A stretch of 64,000 nucleotides of DNA from assembly GCF_000515395.1 (NCBI RefSeq), contig NZ_KI911782.1:124001-188000 (forward strand), read 5' to 3'. The notes beneath the pieces were generated by a model. The model was given only the letters and a program-made list of their open reading frames with translations. It made no database searches and had not been told where the DNA came from. The translations under genes were made by a program, and so were the position numbers. This stretch comes from Jiangella gansuensis DSM 44835. Its GTDB lineage: Bacteria; Actinomycetota; Actinomycetes; Jiangellales; Jiangellaceae. Shown here piece by piece: positions 25,737 to 34,371 of this stretch (positions within the stretch are counted from its first letter, which is position 1; the number at the start of each line of letters is the position of its first letter).

Positions 25737-26933
25737 TCAGACGGTGGCGTGCTGGCGCAGGTAGATGCCGAAGTGCGGGACGGTGAAGGCGATCGTGCCG
25801 CGTTCGGCGGAGTACACCAGGCCCTTCTTGATCAGTGAGTCGCGCGCCGGCGACAGGGACGACGGTTTCCGGCCTAGATAGGTGGCGACGTCCGAGGTGG
25901 GGACGGCGCCGTGGGTGTCGTCGGACAGTGCGGCCATGGCCCGGAGGTATTCGCGTTCGGCGGGGGTGGCCCGCTCGTAGCGGGAGCCGAAGAAGCCGAC
26001 GGCCAGTTCGGCCTGCGCCTCGGGCGCGGCCATCCGCACGTCGTCGGCGCCGATGGGGTCGGTCGGGGCGTTGTCCCATGTCACCTTGCCGTAGGCCTGG
26101 ACGAAGTAGGGGTAGCCCTCCGTGGCCGCGTACAGCGCGTCGAGTGCCGCCGCGTCGTAGGTGACACCCTCCTCAGCGGCCGGCGCGGCCAGCGCCCGGT
26201 CGGCGGCGTCTCGGTCGAGGCGGTCGATTCGCACGTACCGGAACAGCCGCTCGGAGTAGGACTTCGACGCCGACAGCACCGCCGGCAGGTGCGGGAGACC
26301 CGCCCCGACCACCACGAGCGGCAGGCCCTGCTGCGACAGTTCGTGACACGCCGCGCACAACGCCGACACGTCCGGCGCCGGGATGTCCTGCATCTCGTCG
26401 ACGAACAGTGCGATCCCGACGCCGACGTCGCGGGCGACCCCGGCCGCGTCGACGAGCAGCTCCACGAGATCGACCTCGATGTCGCCGGTGTCGGCGCGCC
26501 CGGTGGCCGTGGGCACGTCGATGCCCGGCTGCCAGCGGTCGCGCAGCTTGGCGTCGTCGCCGGCGGCGCGCAGCGCGAACGCCTTGAGCACGCCGAGGAA
26601 CCCGTCGACCCGGTCGGGGTCGCGATGCCGCGGCGACAGTTCCCGCACGGCCATGTGCAGGGCACTGGCCAGCGGCCGGCGCAGCGACTGGTCCGGGCGT
26701 GCCTCGATCTTGCCGGTGCCCCACATCCGGCTGATCGCCTGCGAGCGCAGCGCGTTCAGCAGAACGGTCTTGCCGACCCCACGCAGGCCGGTCAGTACGA
26801 GAGAACGTTCCGGGCGGCCACGCGCGATGCGTTCGAGCACGACGTCGAACTGCTGGAGCTCCCGGTCGCGGCCGGCCAGCTCGGGCGGGCGCTGACCGGC
26901 GCCGGGGGCGTACGGGTTGCGGACCGGGTCCAT
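25737..26933 (-). CDS. AAA/ORC-type ATPase with C-terminal winged helix
   Basis: The 398-residue protein has Walker A GLRGVGKT (about residues 49-56), Walker B ALFVDEMQD and sensor-like VVVGAGLPHLPAVL, followed by a winged-helix segment (about 325-390, VATYLGRKPSSLSPARDSLI). The domain order matches orphan Orc1/Cdc6-like or STAND ATPases widespread in actinobacteria, with no known role. TAGAGT 6 nt before the ATG and a flanking inverted repeat suggest an autoregulated, leaderless gene. Confidence 0.75.
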   Translation of the reverse strand: MDPVRNPYAPGAGQRPPELAGRDRELQQFDVVLERIARGRPERSLVLTGLRGVGKTVLLNALRSQAISRMWGTGKIEARPDQSLRRPLASALHMAVRELSPRHRDPDRVDGFLGVLKAFALRAAGDDAKLRDRWQPGIDVPTATGRADTGDIEVDLVELLVDAAGVARDVGVGIALFVDEMQDIPAPDVSALCAACHELSQQGLPLVVVGAGLPHLPAVLSASKSYSERLFRYVRIDRLDRDAADRALAAPAAEEGVTYDAAALDALYAATEGYPYFVQAYGKVTWDNAPTDPIGADDVRMAAPEAQAELAVGFFGSRYERATPAEREYLRAMAALSDDTHGAVPTSDVATYLGRKPSSLSPARDSLIKKGLVYSAERGTIAFTVPHFGIYLRQHATV

Positions 26934-26939
26934 GATCGG

Positions 26940-26992
26940 ACTCTATGGTGTCGTATAGGCGGAACCGTAGATTTCGCTAGACGACGCCATAG
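26940..26992 (-). promoter_or_regulatory. Promoter and inverted repeat of the AAA ATPase gene
   Basis: The minus-strand -10 TAGAGT (26945-26940) overlaps CTATGGTGTCGT (26943-26954), whose reverse complement ACGACGCCATAG occurs at 26981-26992 with one mismatch. The encoded ATPase carries a winged helix, so self-binding is possible but unproven. Confidence 0.4.
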
Positions 26993-27055
26993 GCGTGTCG
27001 CGCCCACGCCGCGGTCCGGGACGAGGCTGTCGGTGGCCGGTCCTAGGCTGAACAC

Positions 27056-27898
27056 ATGTCCTGGTATCGGCCGGTGGCGGTGGCGCCGGAGCTGCGCACA
27101 GCGTTGGTGTGCGGCTGGACGGCGCGGGTGGGCGGCGGCCACGTGCTCGTCCCCGACGGCTGTGTCGATGTCATGTGGCTGGCCGACGGCCGGGTGGTCG
27201 TGTGCGGGCCCGAGACGGCGGCCTGGCCGGTCGCAACGCCGCCGGGTACCGAATGCGTCGGCGTCCGGTTCCGGCCGGGCGTTGCCCCGGACGTGCTGGC
27301 GACGCCGGCGCACGTCATGGTCGACCTCCGGGTGGGTCTCGACGACGTGCTGGGCGCTGCGCCCGCACGTGCGCTCGCCGGTCGCATTGCCGACGCCGCG
27401 TCGCCGGCGCGGCGGCTCGCGGTGCTGATGGGCGCGGCTCGCCGCTGGCTCGGCGACCGCGGCGGTATCGATCCTCTTGTCACCTGGACTGCGCGGGAGC
27501 TGAGCCGGCGGTCCTGGACCATCGGCGAGCTGGCCGACGTCGCCGGCCTCACCGACCGCCACCTGCAGCGGCGCTGCCGCACGGCGTTCGGCTACCCGCC
27601 GTCCACCCTGCGCGGCATCCTGCGGCTGCAGCGGTTCATGGCACTGGCGCGCGCGCCACACAACGCCGCGCTCGGGCTGGCCGAGCTGGCGCACCTGGCC
27701 GGGTATGCCGACCAAGCGCATCTCTCGCACGATTGCCGGCGCATCGCCACCATGACACCGAGCGAACTCCTGGCCGGCCAGGCGCCCGACTGGCACGGCC
27801 CGGCCACCGTCGTCGAGGTCGACGACGGTACGTCGCGCGGGTGGTGTCGCATTCGTACAAGCGCCACCGGCACCGGTGCCGCGACCCTGGTCGCATGA
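27056..27898 (+). CDS. AraC family transcriptional regulator
   Basis: The 280-residue protein has an N-terminal sensor domain (about 1-130, LVPDGCVDVMWLADGR is typical of the DUF6597 type) and two C-terminal HTH motifs (about 155-255; IGELADVAGLTDRHLQRRCR and LAELAHLAGYADQAHLSHDC). TAGGCT 6 nt before the ATG suggests a leaderless transcript. Its stop overlaps the start of the DinB-like gene, which is probably a cotranscribed target or partner. Confidence 0.88.
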   Translation: MSWYRPVAVAPELRTALVCGWTARVGGGHVLVPDGCVDVMWLADGRVVVCGPETAAWPVATPPGTECVGVRFRPGVAPDVLATPAHVMVDLRVGLDDVLGAAPARALAGRIADAASPARRLAVLMGAARRWLGDRGGIDPLVTWTARELSRRSWTIGELADVAGLTDRHLQRRCRTAFGYPPSTLRGILRLQRFMALARAPHNAALGLAELAHLAGYADQAHLSHDCRRIATMTPSELLAGQAPDWHGPATVVEVDDGTSRGWCRIRTSATGTGAATLVA

Positions 27899-28443
27899 CC
27901 GACATCACTCACCGTTACCGGCAGCTCGCTGCCGCGTTGACCGGCCGCATCGAGGCTGTACCTGCGAACCGCTGGGATTCGCCGTCGCCGTGCGAGGGCT
28001 GGAGCGCTCGCGACGTCGTGCGGCACCTGATCCAGGTGCGCCACGACATGCCCGCGATGGTGGGTCTCACCCTGCCGGCCGGGCCATCTCCCGACGACGA
28101 CCCGGCGGCCGCGTGGGCGGCCGCGCGCGACGCGATGCAGGAGATCCTCGACGACCCCGCACGGGCCGGGCTCGAGTACGACGGCATGTCCGGCCGCACC
28201 ACTCTCGCCGCCACCATCGGCAGCTTCGTCTGCTTCGACCTCGTCGTCCACGGCTGGGACATCGCTCGTGCCACCGGCACCGACGAAACCCTCTCGGCGC
28301 AGGAGCTGCAGGTGGGATGGGAACTTGCCCGGGCGGTGGGAGACAACCTGCGCCGGCCCGGCGTCTGCGGCCCGGAGGTTCCAGCACCGGCCGACGCCGA
28401 CGAGCAGACCCGGCTGCTCGCCTTCTTGGGTAGAACCGCCTGA
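27895..28443 (+). CDS. TIGR03086-type DinB/mycothiol-maleylpyruvate-isomerase-fold protein
   Basis: The 182-residue four-helix-bundle protein contains WDSPSPCEGWSARDVVRHLI, which supplies the first metal-ligand His, and VHGWDIARATG, which supplies the later one. This is the layout of metal-dependent DinB-like proteins that often use mycothiol. No substrate is known for TIGR03086 members. ATGA couples it to the AraC regulator. Confidence 0.83.
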   Translation: MTDITHRYRQLAAALTGRIEAVPANRWDSPSPCEGWSARDVVRHLIQVRHDMPAMVGLTLPAGPSPDDDPAAAWAAARDAMQEILDDPARAGLEYDGMSGRTTLAATIGSFVCFDLVVHGWDIARATGTDETLSAQELQVGWELARAVGDNLRRPGVCGPEVPAPADADEQTRLLAFLGRTA

Positions 28444-28468
28444 AACCGGACGGGGTCACAATGGAGGG

Positions 28469-28870
28469 GTGATCTCCGTCGAGCTGGCCCGCAAACTCCG
28501 TGAGGCCGGTCTGCGCTGGGAGCCGCAGCCCGGCGACCGGTTCGTCATCCCGGACCGCGGTATGGACGACGACGTCTTCGTCGTCAGCCAGATGGTGGTC
28601 GACGTGCACGAGTTCCCCACCGGCGGCCGGGTGCTCGGGTTCAACGGCACCGTCGAGTGGGCACTCGACAGCGTCGAGCAGGACTCCGCGCTGTGGCTGC
28701 CGGGCGAGAGCAAGCTGCGTGAGCTGCTCGGTGGCACGTTCGTCCGGCTGGACCGGGTGAACGACGGCTACCAGGTGACGTTGGACGTCTCCGGCCGTAC
28801 GGTCGAGATCCGTGACGAACAGGCCGAGGAGGCGTACGGCAAGGCGCTGCTGTACCTCGCGACCGGCTGA
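28469..28870 (+). CDS. Conserved hypothetical protein
   Basis: The 133-residue protein begins at GTG 28469 behind GGAGGG (MISVELARKLREAGLRWEPQ). It is acidic, without signal peptide, membrane helix or catalytic motif. Similar actinobacterial proteins have, as far as I recall, been given pilus-assembly labels, for which I see no support. It has no overlap with its neighbours and the function is unknown. Confidence 0.65.
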   Translation: MISVELARKLREAGLRWEPQPGDRFVIPDRGMDDDVFVVSQMVVDVHEFPTGGRVLGFNGTVEWALDSVEQDSALWLPGESKLRELLGGTFVRLDRVNDGYQVTLDVSGRTVEIRDEQAEEAYGKALLYLATG

Positions 28871-28883
28871 CGCGGCGCGCCGC

Positions 28884-28912
28884 TTGTCGGCATTGGTCTG
28901 GACCAGTACCCT
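28884..28912 (+). promoter_or_regulatory. ula promoter with DasR-like operator in the spacer
   Basis: TTGTCG (28884-28889) and TACCCT (28907-28912) are 17 bp apart, and ATTGGTCTGGACCAGT (28892-28907) fills the spacer. The core TGGTCTNGACCA matches the DasR-responsive element of Streptomyces (GntR family, HutC subfamily). Binding there would block polymerase, so repression relieved by a sugar phosphate is expected. The regulator is not in the window. Confidence 0.65.
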
Positions 28913-28964
28913 CCCGGACAACTGACCAGGGAGACCGCGCAGCCGACCACGAGGAGCCACCGCC

Positions 28965-30401
28965 GTGGACGCTCTCGAGTTCATCGCACTGAACCTCTTC
29001 AACGAGGTGTCGATCCTCATCGGGCTCATCACGGCCATCGGCTTGATCCTGCAGCGCAAGCCGGTCGAGGACGTCGTCGGCGGGGCCATCCGGGCCACCG
29101 TCGGCATCATCATCCTGTTCATCGGCGTCGAGGTGTTCACCGGCGGGCTGGCGTCGTTCCAGGCCATCGTCGCCAGCGCCGTCGGTCTCGACCCACCGGA
29201 GTCGACCAACAGTCTCGACGGCTTCCTCGGCGAGCGCGGCAGCGACGTCGCGCTGGTCATCACGCTGGGGTTCGTCGCGCACCTGCTGCTCGTCCGGCTG
29301 CTGCGCACCCGGTACGTGTACCTCACCGGCCACCTGCTGTTCTGGATGGCGCTGGTCATCACGGCCAGCCTGGTGCAGGTGTTCGGCGACCTCGAGCGCT
29401 GGCAGCTGGTGCTCGTCGGCTCGGTGGTGGCCGCCTGCTACTGGACCGTGCAGCCGCTGTTCATCGCGCCGATGATGCGCAAGGTCATCAAGTCCGACGA
29501 CTGGGGCTACGCGCACACCAGCTCGTCCGTGGCGTGGCTCGGCGGGAAGCTCGCACCGCTGGTCGGAGACCCGGCGCGGCACGACGTCGAACAGGTCCGG
29601 ATGCCGCGCCGGCTGTCGTTCTTCAAAGACGTCACGGTGTCGACGGCGCTGGTCATCGGGCTCATCATGGTGGTGGGCGTCGCGTTCGCCGACTCGCAGG
29701 TGGCCGAGGCACAGGCCGACGCCTACAACCCGGACGTGAACCCGTGGGTCTGGGCGGTCATCGCGGCGCTGCGGTTCGCGGCCGGTATCGCGATCCTGCT
29801 GTACGGCGTGCGGATGTTCCTGGCCGAGATCGTGCCCGCGTTCACGGGCATCAGTGAGAAGGCGATTCCCGGTTCCCGGCCGGCACTCGACGCACCCACC
29901 GTCTTCCCGGTCGCGCCCAGCGCCGTCATGCTCGGCTTCGTCTCGACCACGGCGACGTTCCTGATCCTCATGGGCGTGTTCGCCGCGGCGGGGTGGTTCG
30001 TCCTGGTGCCACCGATGATCATGCTGTTCTTCGTCGGCGGTGGCGCGGCCGTCTTCGGCAACGCGTTCGGTGGCTGGCGCGGCGCGGTGCTGGCGGGCGC
30101 CATCACCGGGGTCACGCTGGCGTTCGGGCAGTGGCTGGGTTGGAACCTGCTGTCCGACACGGCGCCCGAGCTGGCCACGCTCGCCGACCCGGACTGGTAC
30201 CTCATGATCCTGCTGCTGCTCGGCCTGGGCGAGCTGTTCTCCGGGCTGGGCGACAACGCGGTGCTGCTGACCGGTGCCGTCGTGGTCGCGATCTTCGGTG
30301 TCTGGGTGTGGCTGTTGAAGCGGCTACAGGGCAGGGCCGGCGACGGCATGGCAGAGTCGGAGACGGATGAGTCCGCATCCGATGCGCCGAGAGAACGGTG
30401 A
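28965..30401 (+). CDS. ulaA: PTS ascorbate-type permease subunit IIC
   Basis: The 478-residue polytopic membrane protein has about eleven helices and resembles UlaA, the IIC component that moves L-ascorbate (or a similar acid sugar) during phosphorylation. ATSSSVAWLGG-like and FGNAFGGWRGAVLAG segments fit the family. It starts at GTG behind GAGGAG and is the first gene of the ulaABC operon; the C-terminal 30 residues are hydrophilic. Distantly related UlaA homologues may carry other substrates. Confidence 0.85.
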   Translation: MDALEFIALNLFNEVSILIGLITAIGLILQRKPVEDVVGGAIRATVGIIILFIGVEVFTGGLASFQAIVASAVGLDPPESTNSLDGFLGERGSDVALVITLGFVAHLLLVRLLRTRYVYLTGHLLFWMALVITASLVQVFGDLERWQLVLVGSVVAACYWTVQPLFIAPMMRKVIKSDDWGYAHTSSSVAWLGGKLAPLVGDPARHDVEQVRMPRRLSFFKDVTVSTALVIGLIMVVGVAFADSQVAEAQADAYNPDVNPWVWAVIAALRFAAGIAILLYGVRMFLAEIVPAFTGISEKAIPGSRPALDAPTVFPVAPSAVMLGFVSTTATFLILMGVFAAAGWFVLVPPMIMLFFVGGGAAVFGNAFGGWRGAVLAGAITGVTLAFGQWLGWNLLSDTAPELATLADPDWYLMILLLLGLGELFSGLGDNAVLLTGAVVVAIFGVWVWLLKRLQGRAGDGMAESETDESASDAPRER

Positions 30402-30408
30402 GTGACCG

Positions 30409-30717
30409 ATGTCGCCAGCTCCGAACCGCCCGCTGACCGTGCTGACGGTGTGCGGCGTGGGCATGGGCAGCAGCCTGATCCTGAAGATGAACGCCGAGAA
30501 GGCCCTGAAATCCCTGGGCGTGGACGCATCGGTGGAGCACACCGACGTGTCGTCGGCCCGGGGGATGAAAGCCGACGTCGCCATCGCACAGGGCCTGCAC
30601 ACCGACGAGCTCGGCAGCGTCGCGCCCGTCGTGCTGTCCATCTCGAACTTCATGGACGTCGACGGGCTGCGGCGCCAGCTCGACGAGGCATTGCGCGCCC
30701 AGGGCTGGTTGGAGTGA
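30409..30717 (+). CDS. ulaB: PTS ascorbate-type subunit IIB
   Basis: The 102-residue cytosolic protein has the phospho-acceptor Cys in VLTVCGVGMGSSLILKMN. It would take phosphate from IIA and pass it to the sugar entering through IIC. It starts 7 nt after the IIC gene and its stop overlaps the IIA start (GTGA). Confidence 0.87.
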   Translation: MSPAPNRPLTVLTVCGVGMGSSLILKMNAEKALKSLGVDASVEHTDVSSARGMKADVAIAQGLHTDELGSVAPVVLSISNFMDVDGLRRQLDEALRAQGWLE

Positions 30718-31148
30718 GCAAGCCGGTCGTCGACGCCGTGGTCGGTGCGGTCGCGACCGACTGGCGCGGAGCCGTGCACGCGGCGTGTGCTCCGCTGGTC
30801 ACGGCCGGTGCCGTGGAGGCTCGGTACCCGGACCGTTGCATTGGGATCGCCGAGGAGCACGGGCCCTACATGGTGCTCGCCCCCGGCATCGCGCTGGCGC
30901 ATGCCCGCCCGGAGGACGGCGCCGTCCGGCTCTGTCTGTCCGCGGCGGTGCTGAGCCGGCCGGTCGAGTTCGGCCACGACCAGAACGACCCCGTCGACCT
31001 CGTGCTGGCCTTCGGTTCACCCGACGACGCCAGCCACCTGGAACTGCTGCAGTCGCTGGCCGAGCACCTCGTGGACGGTATCGCCGACGAGCTGCGGCTG
31101 GCCCCGAACCGCGCGGCCGCGGTCCAGGTGCTGCAACGAGTCCGCTGA
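30714..31148 (+). CDS. ulaC: PTS subunit IIA (mannitol/fructose/ascorbate type)
   Basis: The 144-residue protein has the phosphorylated His in LAPGIALAHARPEDGA and belongs to the PTS_EIIA_2 family. It receives phosphate from HPr and passes it to IIB. GTG 30714 overlaps the IIB stop. None of the ascorbate degradation genes (ulaG, ulaD, ulaE) is adjacent; the araD gene 2.5 kb away belongs to the arabinose operon. Confidence 0.87.
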   Translation: MSKPVVDAVVGAVATDWRGAVHAACAPLVTAGAVEARYPDRCIGIAEEHGPYMVLAPGIALAHARPEDGAVRLCLSAAVLSRPVEFGHDQNDPVDLVLAFGSPDDASHLELLQSLAEHLVDGIADELRLAPNRAAAVQVLQRVR

Positions 31149-31168
31149 CGCTGGAGTCCGGGCCCCCA

Positions 31169-31242
31169 CCTAGGCGTTCTCCCGCTTCACCAGGCAAGCA
31201 TTCATGGTGAAGCGGGAGCACCCATGCCGAACGTGATCACTT
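31169..31242 (-). repeat. Dispersed hairpin repeat, copy C
   Basis: This is the best-formed copy. On the minus strand TGATCACGTTCGGCATGGG leads into TCCCGCTTCACCA, which pairs perfectly over 13 bp with TGGTGAAGCGGGA around a 12-nt loop. It lies between ulaC and the convergent HepT gene. Confidence 0.8.
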
Positions 31243-31286
31243 GTGGCTCTCCGACCCGATCGGTGGGCGGTCATCGGCCGGGGATA

Positions 31287-31308
31287 GCCGGCCGGTTCTC
31301 CGGCCGGC
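31287..31308. terminator. GC-rich hairpin between ulaC and hepT
   Basis: GCCGGCCGG (31287-31295), a TTCT loop and CCGGCCGGC (31300-31308) form a perfect 9-bp stem between convergent genes. There is no T-run. Confidence 0.5.
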
Positions 31309-31322
31309 CCGACGACCGGTGA

Positions 31323-31697
31323 CTACGTCCCGCCGTCGTCAGCCAGCCCGAGCCGACTGAGCAGGTCGGGAATCCGCGACCCGAGCGCGGAGAAGACGAG
31401 ACGATCGTCGACCTTGTCGTAGTGGCGGGCGATCAGATTGCGCATGCGGGCGATCGCCACCCATTCGATGTCGCCGTGGGCGTCTTTGAACGAGTCCGGC
31501 AACTTCTCGACCACCGTGGCCACCTGAATCAGGATGTGCCTGCCGTTGTTGCGCAGAACCCTGCCCTGCGGGCCGTCGTCCAGGTAGGCCTTGATGCCCA
31601 AACTCACCGTGTATGCAGCGTCGGCGCCCATGTCGGCAAGATCCTGCAGCCGACGTCTGACCCGCTCACCGTCCGACCGTGCGTCGGCTGGCGTCAT
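31323..31697 (-). CDS. hepT: HepT-like toxin with altered RX4HXY motif
   Basis: The 124-residue helical protein has the HepT layout, with RNLIARHYDKVD near the C-terminus. HepT RNase toxins carry R-X4-H-X-Y; here the residues are R-NLIA-R-H-Y, so Arg stands at the His position and His follows it. The reading is clear in the DNA (CGC CAC TAC). Activity may be lost or the His shifted. ATG 31697 overlaps the stop of the nucleotidyltransferase gene (ATGA), the usual order for MntA/HepT pairs. Confidence 0.78.
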   Translation of the reverse strand: MTPADARSDGERVRRRLQDLADMGADAAYTVSLGIKAYLDDGPQGRVLRNNGRHILIQVATVVEKLPDSFKDAHGDIEWVAIARMRNLIARHYDKVDDRLVFSALGSRIPDLLSRLGLADDGGT

Positions 31698-32152
31698 AGC
31701 CCCACTGCCTCCGCCCGCGCCTGCAGTGTGACTCGGCTGTCAGCTCGCGCGTCGACGACGTCCACGCCAACGGTCAGCAGCTCCTCCAGTTCGTGCACCA
31801 GAGCGAGCAGATCCACGATGTCGTGCCGATCGGTGAACTCGACGATCAGGTCCAGATCCGACGACGCATCGTCATCACCACGCGCTACTGAACCGAAGAC
31901 CCGCGGCTGAGGCAGACCAGCCTGGACGAACAGCTCCCGCACCTGCTCGCGACGTGCCGCCAGCGCCGCCGACGGCCGGATCGCCAACGCCTTGTCCAGA
32001 GCAGCGCGAGCGGCCCTCGACGGCTGGCGCCGCCCGCTTTCGATCACCGCGACGAGGGGCTGCTTCACCCCGGCCCGCTCCGCGAGCTCGCGCTGCGAGA
32101 ACCTCAGGAGGTTTCGGCGAGCCCGAACGAAGTCACCGTATGCTCCAGCCAT
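31694..32152 (-). CDS. XRE-fused MntA-type nucleotidyltransferase antitoxin
   Basis: The 152-residue protein joins an N-terminal XRE HTH (about 8-60, RFSQRELAERAGVKQPLVAV) to a minimal nucleotidyltransferase domain with GSVARGDDDASSDLDLIVEF, the G-S-X10-D-X-D motif. MntA antitoxins AMPylate HepT to silence it. The fused HTH lacks a separate regulator gene and would allow autorepression. It is coupled to hepT by ATGA. Confidence 0.82.
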   Translation of the reverse strand: MAGAYGDFVRARRNLLRFSQRELAERAGVKQPLVAVIESGRRQPSRAARAALDKALAIRPSAALAARREQVRELFVQAGLPQPRVFGSVARGDDDASSDLDLIVEFTDRHDIVDLLALVHELEELLTVGVDVVDARADSRVTLQARAEAVGL

Positions 32153-32188
32153 ACCTCAATGATAACGAAAGATGTTATCGACCGACGG

Positions 32189-33688
32189 TCAGAAGCCCTG
32201 GGCGAGGCGGTGGTACGCCTGGTTCCAGCGCAGCTCCTTGGTGAACTGCCGGGTGGTGGTGTCGGCGTCGATGACCACCAGCTCGGTGTGGACCATGTCG
32301 GCGAAGTCGCCGAGCACCTCGGCGCCGATCGCCTGCGACAGCACGGTGTGGTGCGGGCCGCCGGCGGTCAGCCAGGCCTCCGCCGACGTCGACAGGCTCG
32401 GCCGCGGCTTCCAGACGGCGCGCGCCACCGGCAGCCGAGGTAGCGGCTCGTCCGGCGGCACGACGTCGATCTCGTTGGCCACCAGGCGGAAGCGGTCACC
32501 GACGTCGGCCATGCCGATCACCACGGCCGGGCCGGATGCGGCGTCGAACACCAGCCGCACCGGGTCCTCGCGGTCGCCGATGCCCAGCGGGTGGATCTCG
32601 CACGACGGCGTGCCGGCCGCGATGGTGGGGCACACCTCGAGCATGTGAGCGCCGAGGATCTTCGGCTCGCCGGGCCCGAAGTGGTACGTGTAGTCCTCCA
32701 TGAACGACGTGCCGCCGGGCAGTCCGGCCGCCATCGTCTTCAGGGTGCGCAGCAGCACCGACGTCTTCCAGTCGCCCTCGCCGCCGAAGCCGTAGCCGTC
32801 GGCCATCAGCCGCTGCACGGCCAGGCCGGGCAGCTGACGCAGGCCGCCGAGATCCTCGAAGTTCGTGGTGAACGCGCGGAAGCCGCCGTCGTCGAGGAAG
32901 GTGCGCAGTCCCGCCTCGATGCGGGCGGCGTAGCGCAGCGACTCGCGCCGGTCGCCGTCCTTGCGCAGCTCCGGGACCAGGTCGTAGGTGTCGTCGTACT
33001 GCGCGACCAGCTCGTCCACCGCGGCGTCGCTGGCCGCGTCGACCACCGCGACCAGGTCGTTGACGCCGTAGGTGTTGACCGACACGCCGAAGCGCAGCTG
33101 TGCCTCGACCTTGTCGCCCTCGGTGACCGCGACGTCGCGCATGTTGTCGCCGAACCGGGCCAGCTTCAGCGCGCGGATCTCCGCGAACCCGACGGCAGCG
33201 CGCACCCACGCGCCGACGCGGGCCGTGACCGCGGGGTCGCTGACATGACCGGCGACGGTGGTGCGCGCGACACCCAGCCGGGACTGGATGTACCCGAACT
33301 CCCGGTCGCCGTGGGCGGCCTGGTTGAGGTTCATGAAGTCCATGTCGAGCTCGGCCCACGGCAGAGACCGGTTCGCCTGCGTGTGCAGGTGCAGGAGCGG
33401 AGTGTCCAGCGCTGTCAGTCCACGGATCCACATCTTGGCCGGCGAGAACGTGTGCATCCACGCGATCAGACCGACGCAGGAGTCGTCGGCGTTGGCCTCC
33501 AGCGCCACCCGCCGGATGGCGTCGGCGTCGGTGAGGACCGGCTTCCAGACCACCCGCACCGGGATGTCTCCGGCCGCGTCGAGCGCCCGGGCGATCTCCT
33601 GTGACTGCTGCGCGACCTGGCGCAGGGTGTCGTCTCCGTAGAGTCCCTGGCTCCCGGTCAGGAACCAGACCTCACGCTCCTCGAACAT
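32189..33688 (-). CDS. araA: L-arabinose isomerase
   Basis: The 499-residue enzyme begins [20 protein letters not shown] and converts L-arabinose to L-ribulose with Mn2+. The size and N-terminus are those of AraA. ATG 33688 was chosen because GAGGAG stands 7 nt before it; a GTG 21 nt upstream overlaps the araD stop but has no such site. It is the last gene of the lacI-araBDA operon. Confidence 0.93.
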   Translation of the reverse strand: MFEEREVWFLTGSQGLYGDDTLRQVAQQSQEIARALDAAGDIPVRVVWKPVLTDADAIRRVALEANADDSCVGLIAWMHTFSPAKMWIRGLTALDTPLLHLHTQANRSLPWAELDMDFMNLNQAAHGDREFGYIQSRLGVARTTVAGHVSDPAVTARVGAWVRAAVGFAEIRALKLARFGDNMRDVAVTEGDKVEAQLRFGVSVNTYGVNDLVAVVDAASDAAVDELVAQYDDTYDLVPELRKDGDRRESLRYAARIEAGLRTFLDDGGFRAFTTNFEDLGGLRQLPGLAVQRLMADGYGFGGEGDWKTSVLLRTLKTMAAGLPGGTSFMEDYTYHFGPGEPKILGAHMLEVCPTIAAGTPSCEIHPLGIGDREDPVRLVFDAASGPAVVIGMADVGDRFRLVANEIDVVPPDEPLPRLPVARAVWKPRPSLSTSAEAWLTAGGPHHTVLSQAIGAEVLGDFADMVHTELVVIDADTTTRQFTKELRWNQAYHRLAQGF

Positions 33689-33705
33689 GCTGCTCTCCTC
33701 GGTGG

Positions 33706-34371
33706 TCACTGGCCGTAGGCGTTCTGGTACCGGTCGTACAGGCGGTCGATGTCGTCGGCCGGGATCGGCTTCGGCTCACCGAGCTGCCGAGCGATGTGCA
33801 CCGTCCGGGCGACGTCCTCGCACATCACCGCGGCCTTCACCGCGGCCCGGGCGTCCTTGCCGATGCTGAAGACACCGTGGTTCTTCATGATCACCGCGGG
33901 TGACCGATGCCCGGCCAGCGTCTCGACGATGCCGCGGCCGATGGAGTCGTCGCCGATCAGCGCGAACGGGCCGACCGGGATCTCACCGCCGAACTCGTCG
34001 GCCATGGCGGTCAGCACGCACGGGATCGGTTCGTCGCGGGCCGCCCATGCGGTGGCGTAGGTCGAGTGAGTGTGCACGACGCCGCCGACATCCGCCCGGT
34101 GCCGGTACACGTAGGCGTGCGCGTCGGTGTCGCTGGACGGGGAGAGGTCGCCCGCGACGAGCTTGCCGTCCAGGTCGCAGACGACGATGGACTCCGCGGT
34201 GAGGTCGTCGTAGGAGACGCCGCTGGGCTTGATGACGAACAGGTCCTCGCCCGGCACCCGGCCGGAGACGTTACCGGAGGTCCAGGTGACCAGGTTGTAC
34301 CGGGTCAGTTCGGCGTGCAGATCGCACACCGTGCGCTGCAGCTCGCGGATGGCGTCGGTCAGGATGGTCAT
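33706..34371 (-). CDS. araD: L-ribulose-5-phosphate 4-epimerase
   Basis: The 221-residue class II aldolase-fold enzyme has [18 protein letters not shown], the metal-binding [10 protein letters not shown] pair and later [10 protein letters not shown]. It produces D-xylulose-5-phosphate, which enters the pentose phosphate pathway. Its start overlaps the araB stop (ATGA). UlaF is a homologue, but araA and araB alongside favour arabinose. Confidence 0.92.
   Translation of the reverse strand: MTILTDAIRELQRTVCDLHAELTRYNLVTWTSGNVSGRVPGEDLFVIKPSGVSYDDLTAESIVVCDLDGKLVAGDLSPSSDTDAHAYVYRHRADVGGVVHTHSTYATAWAARDEPIPCVLTAMADEFGGEIPVGPFALIGDDSIGRGIVETLAGHRSPAVIMKNHGVFSIGKDARAAVKAAVMCEDVARTVHIARQLGEPKPIPADDIDRLYDRYQNAYGQ

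Noticed and set aside
28469-28870. Pilus assembly protein
   Set aside because: No ATPase or receiver motif of CpaE is present in this 133-residue protein; a label of that type would be an annotation carry-over.
28965-34371. A complete ascorbate pathway built from ulaABC and the nearby AraD (UlaF homologue)
   Set aside because: AraD is in the middle of a lacI-araB-araD-araA operon and other ula catabolic genes are absent.
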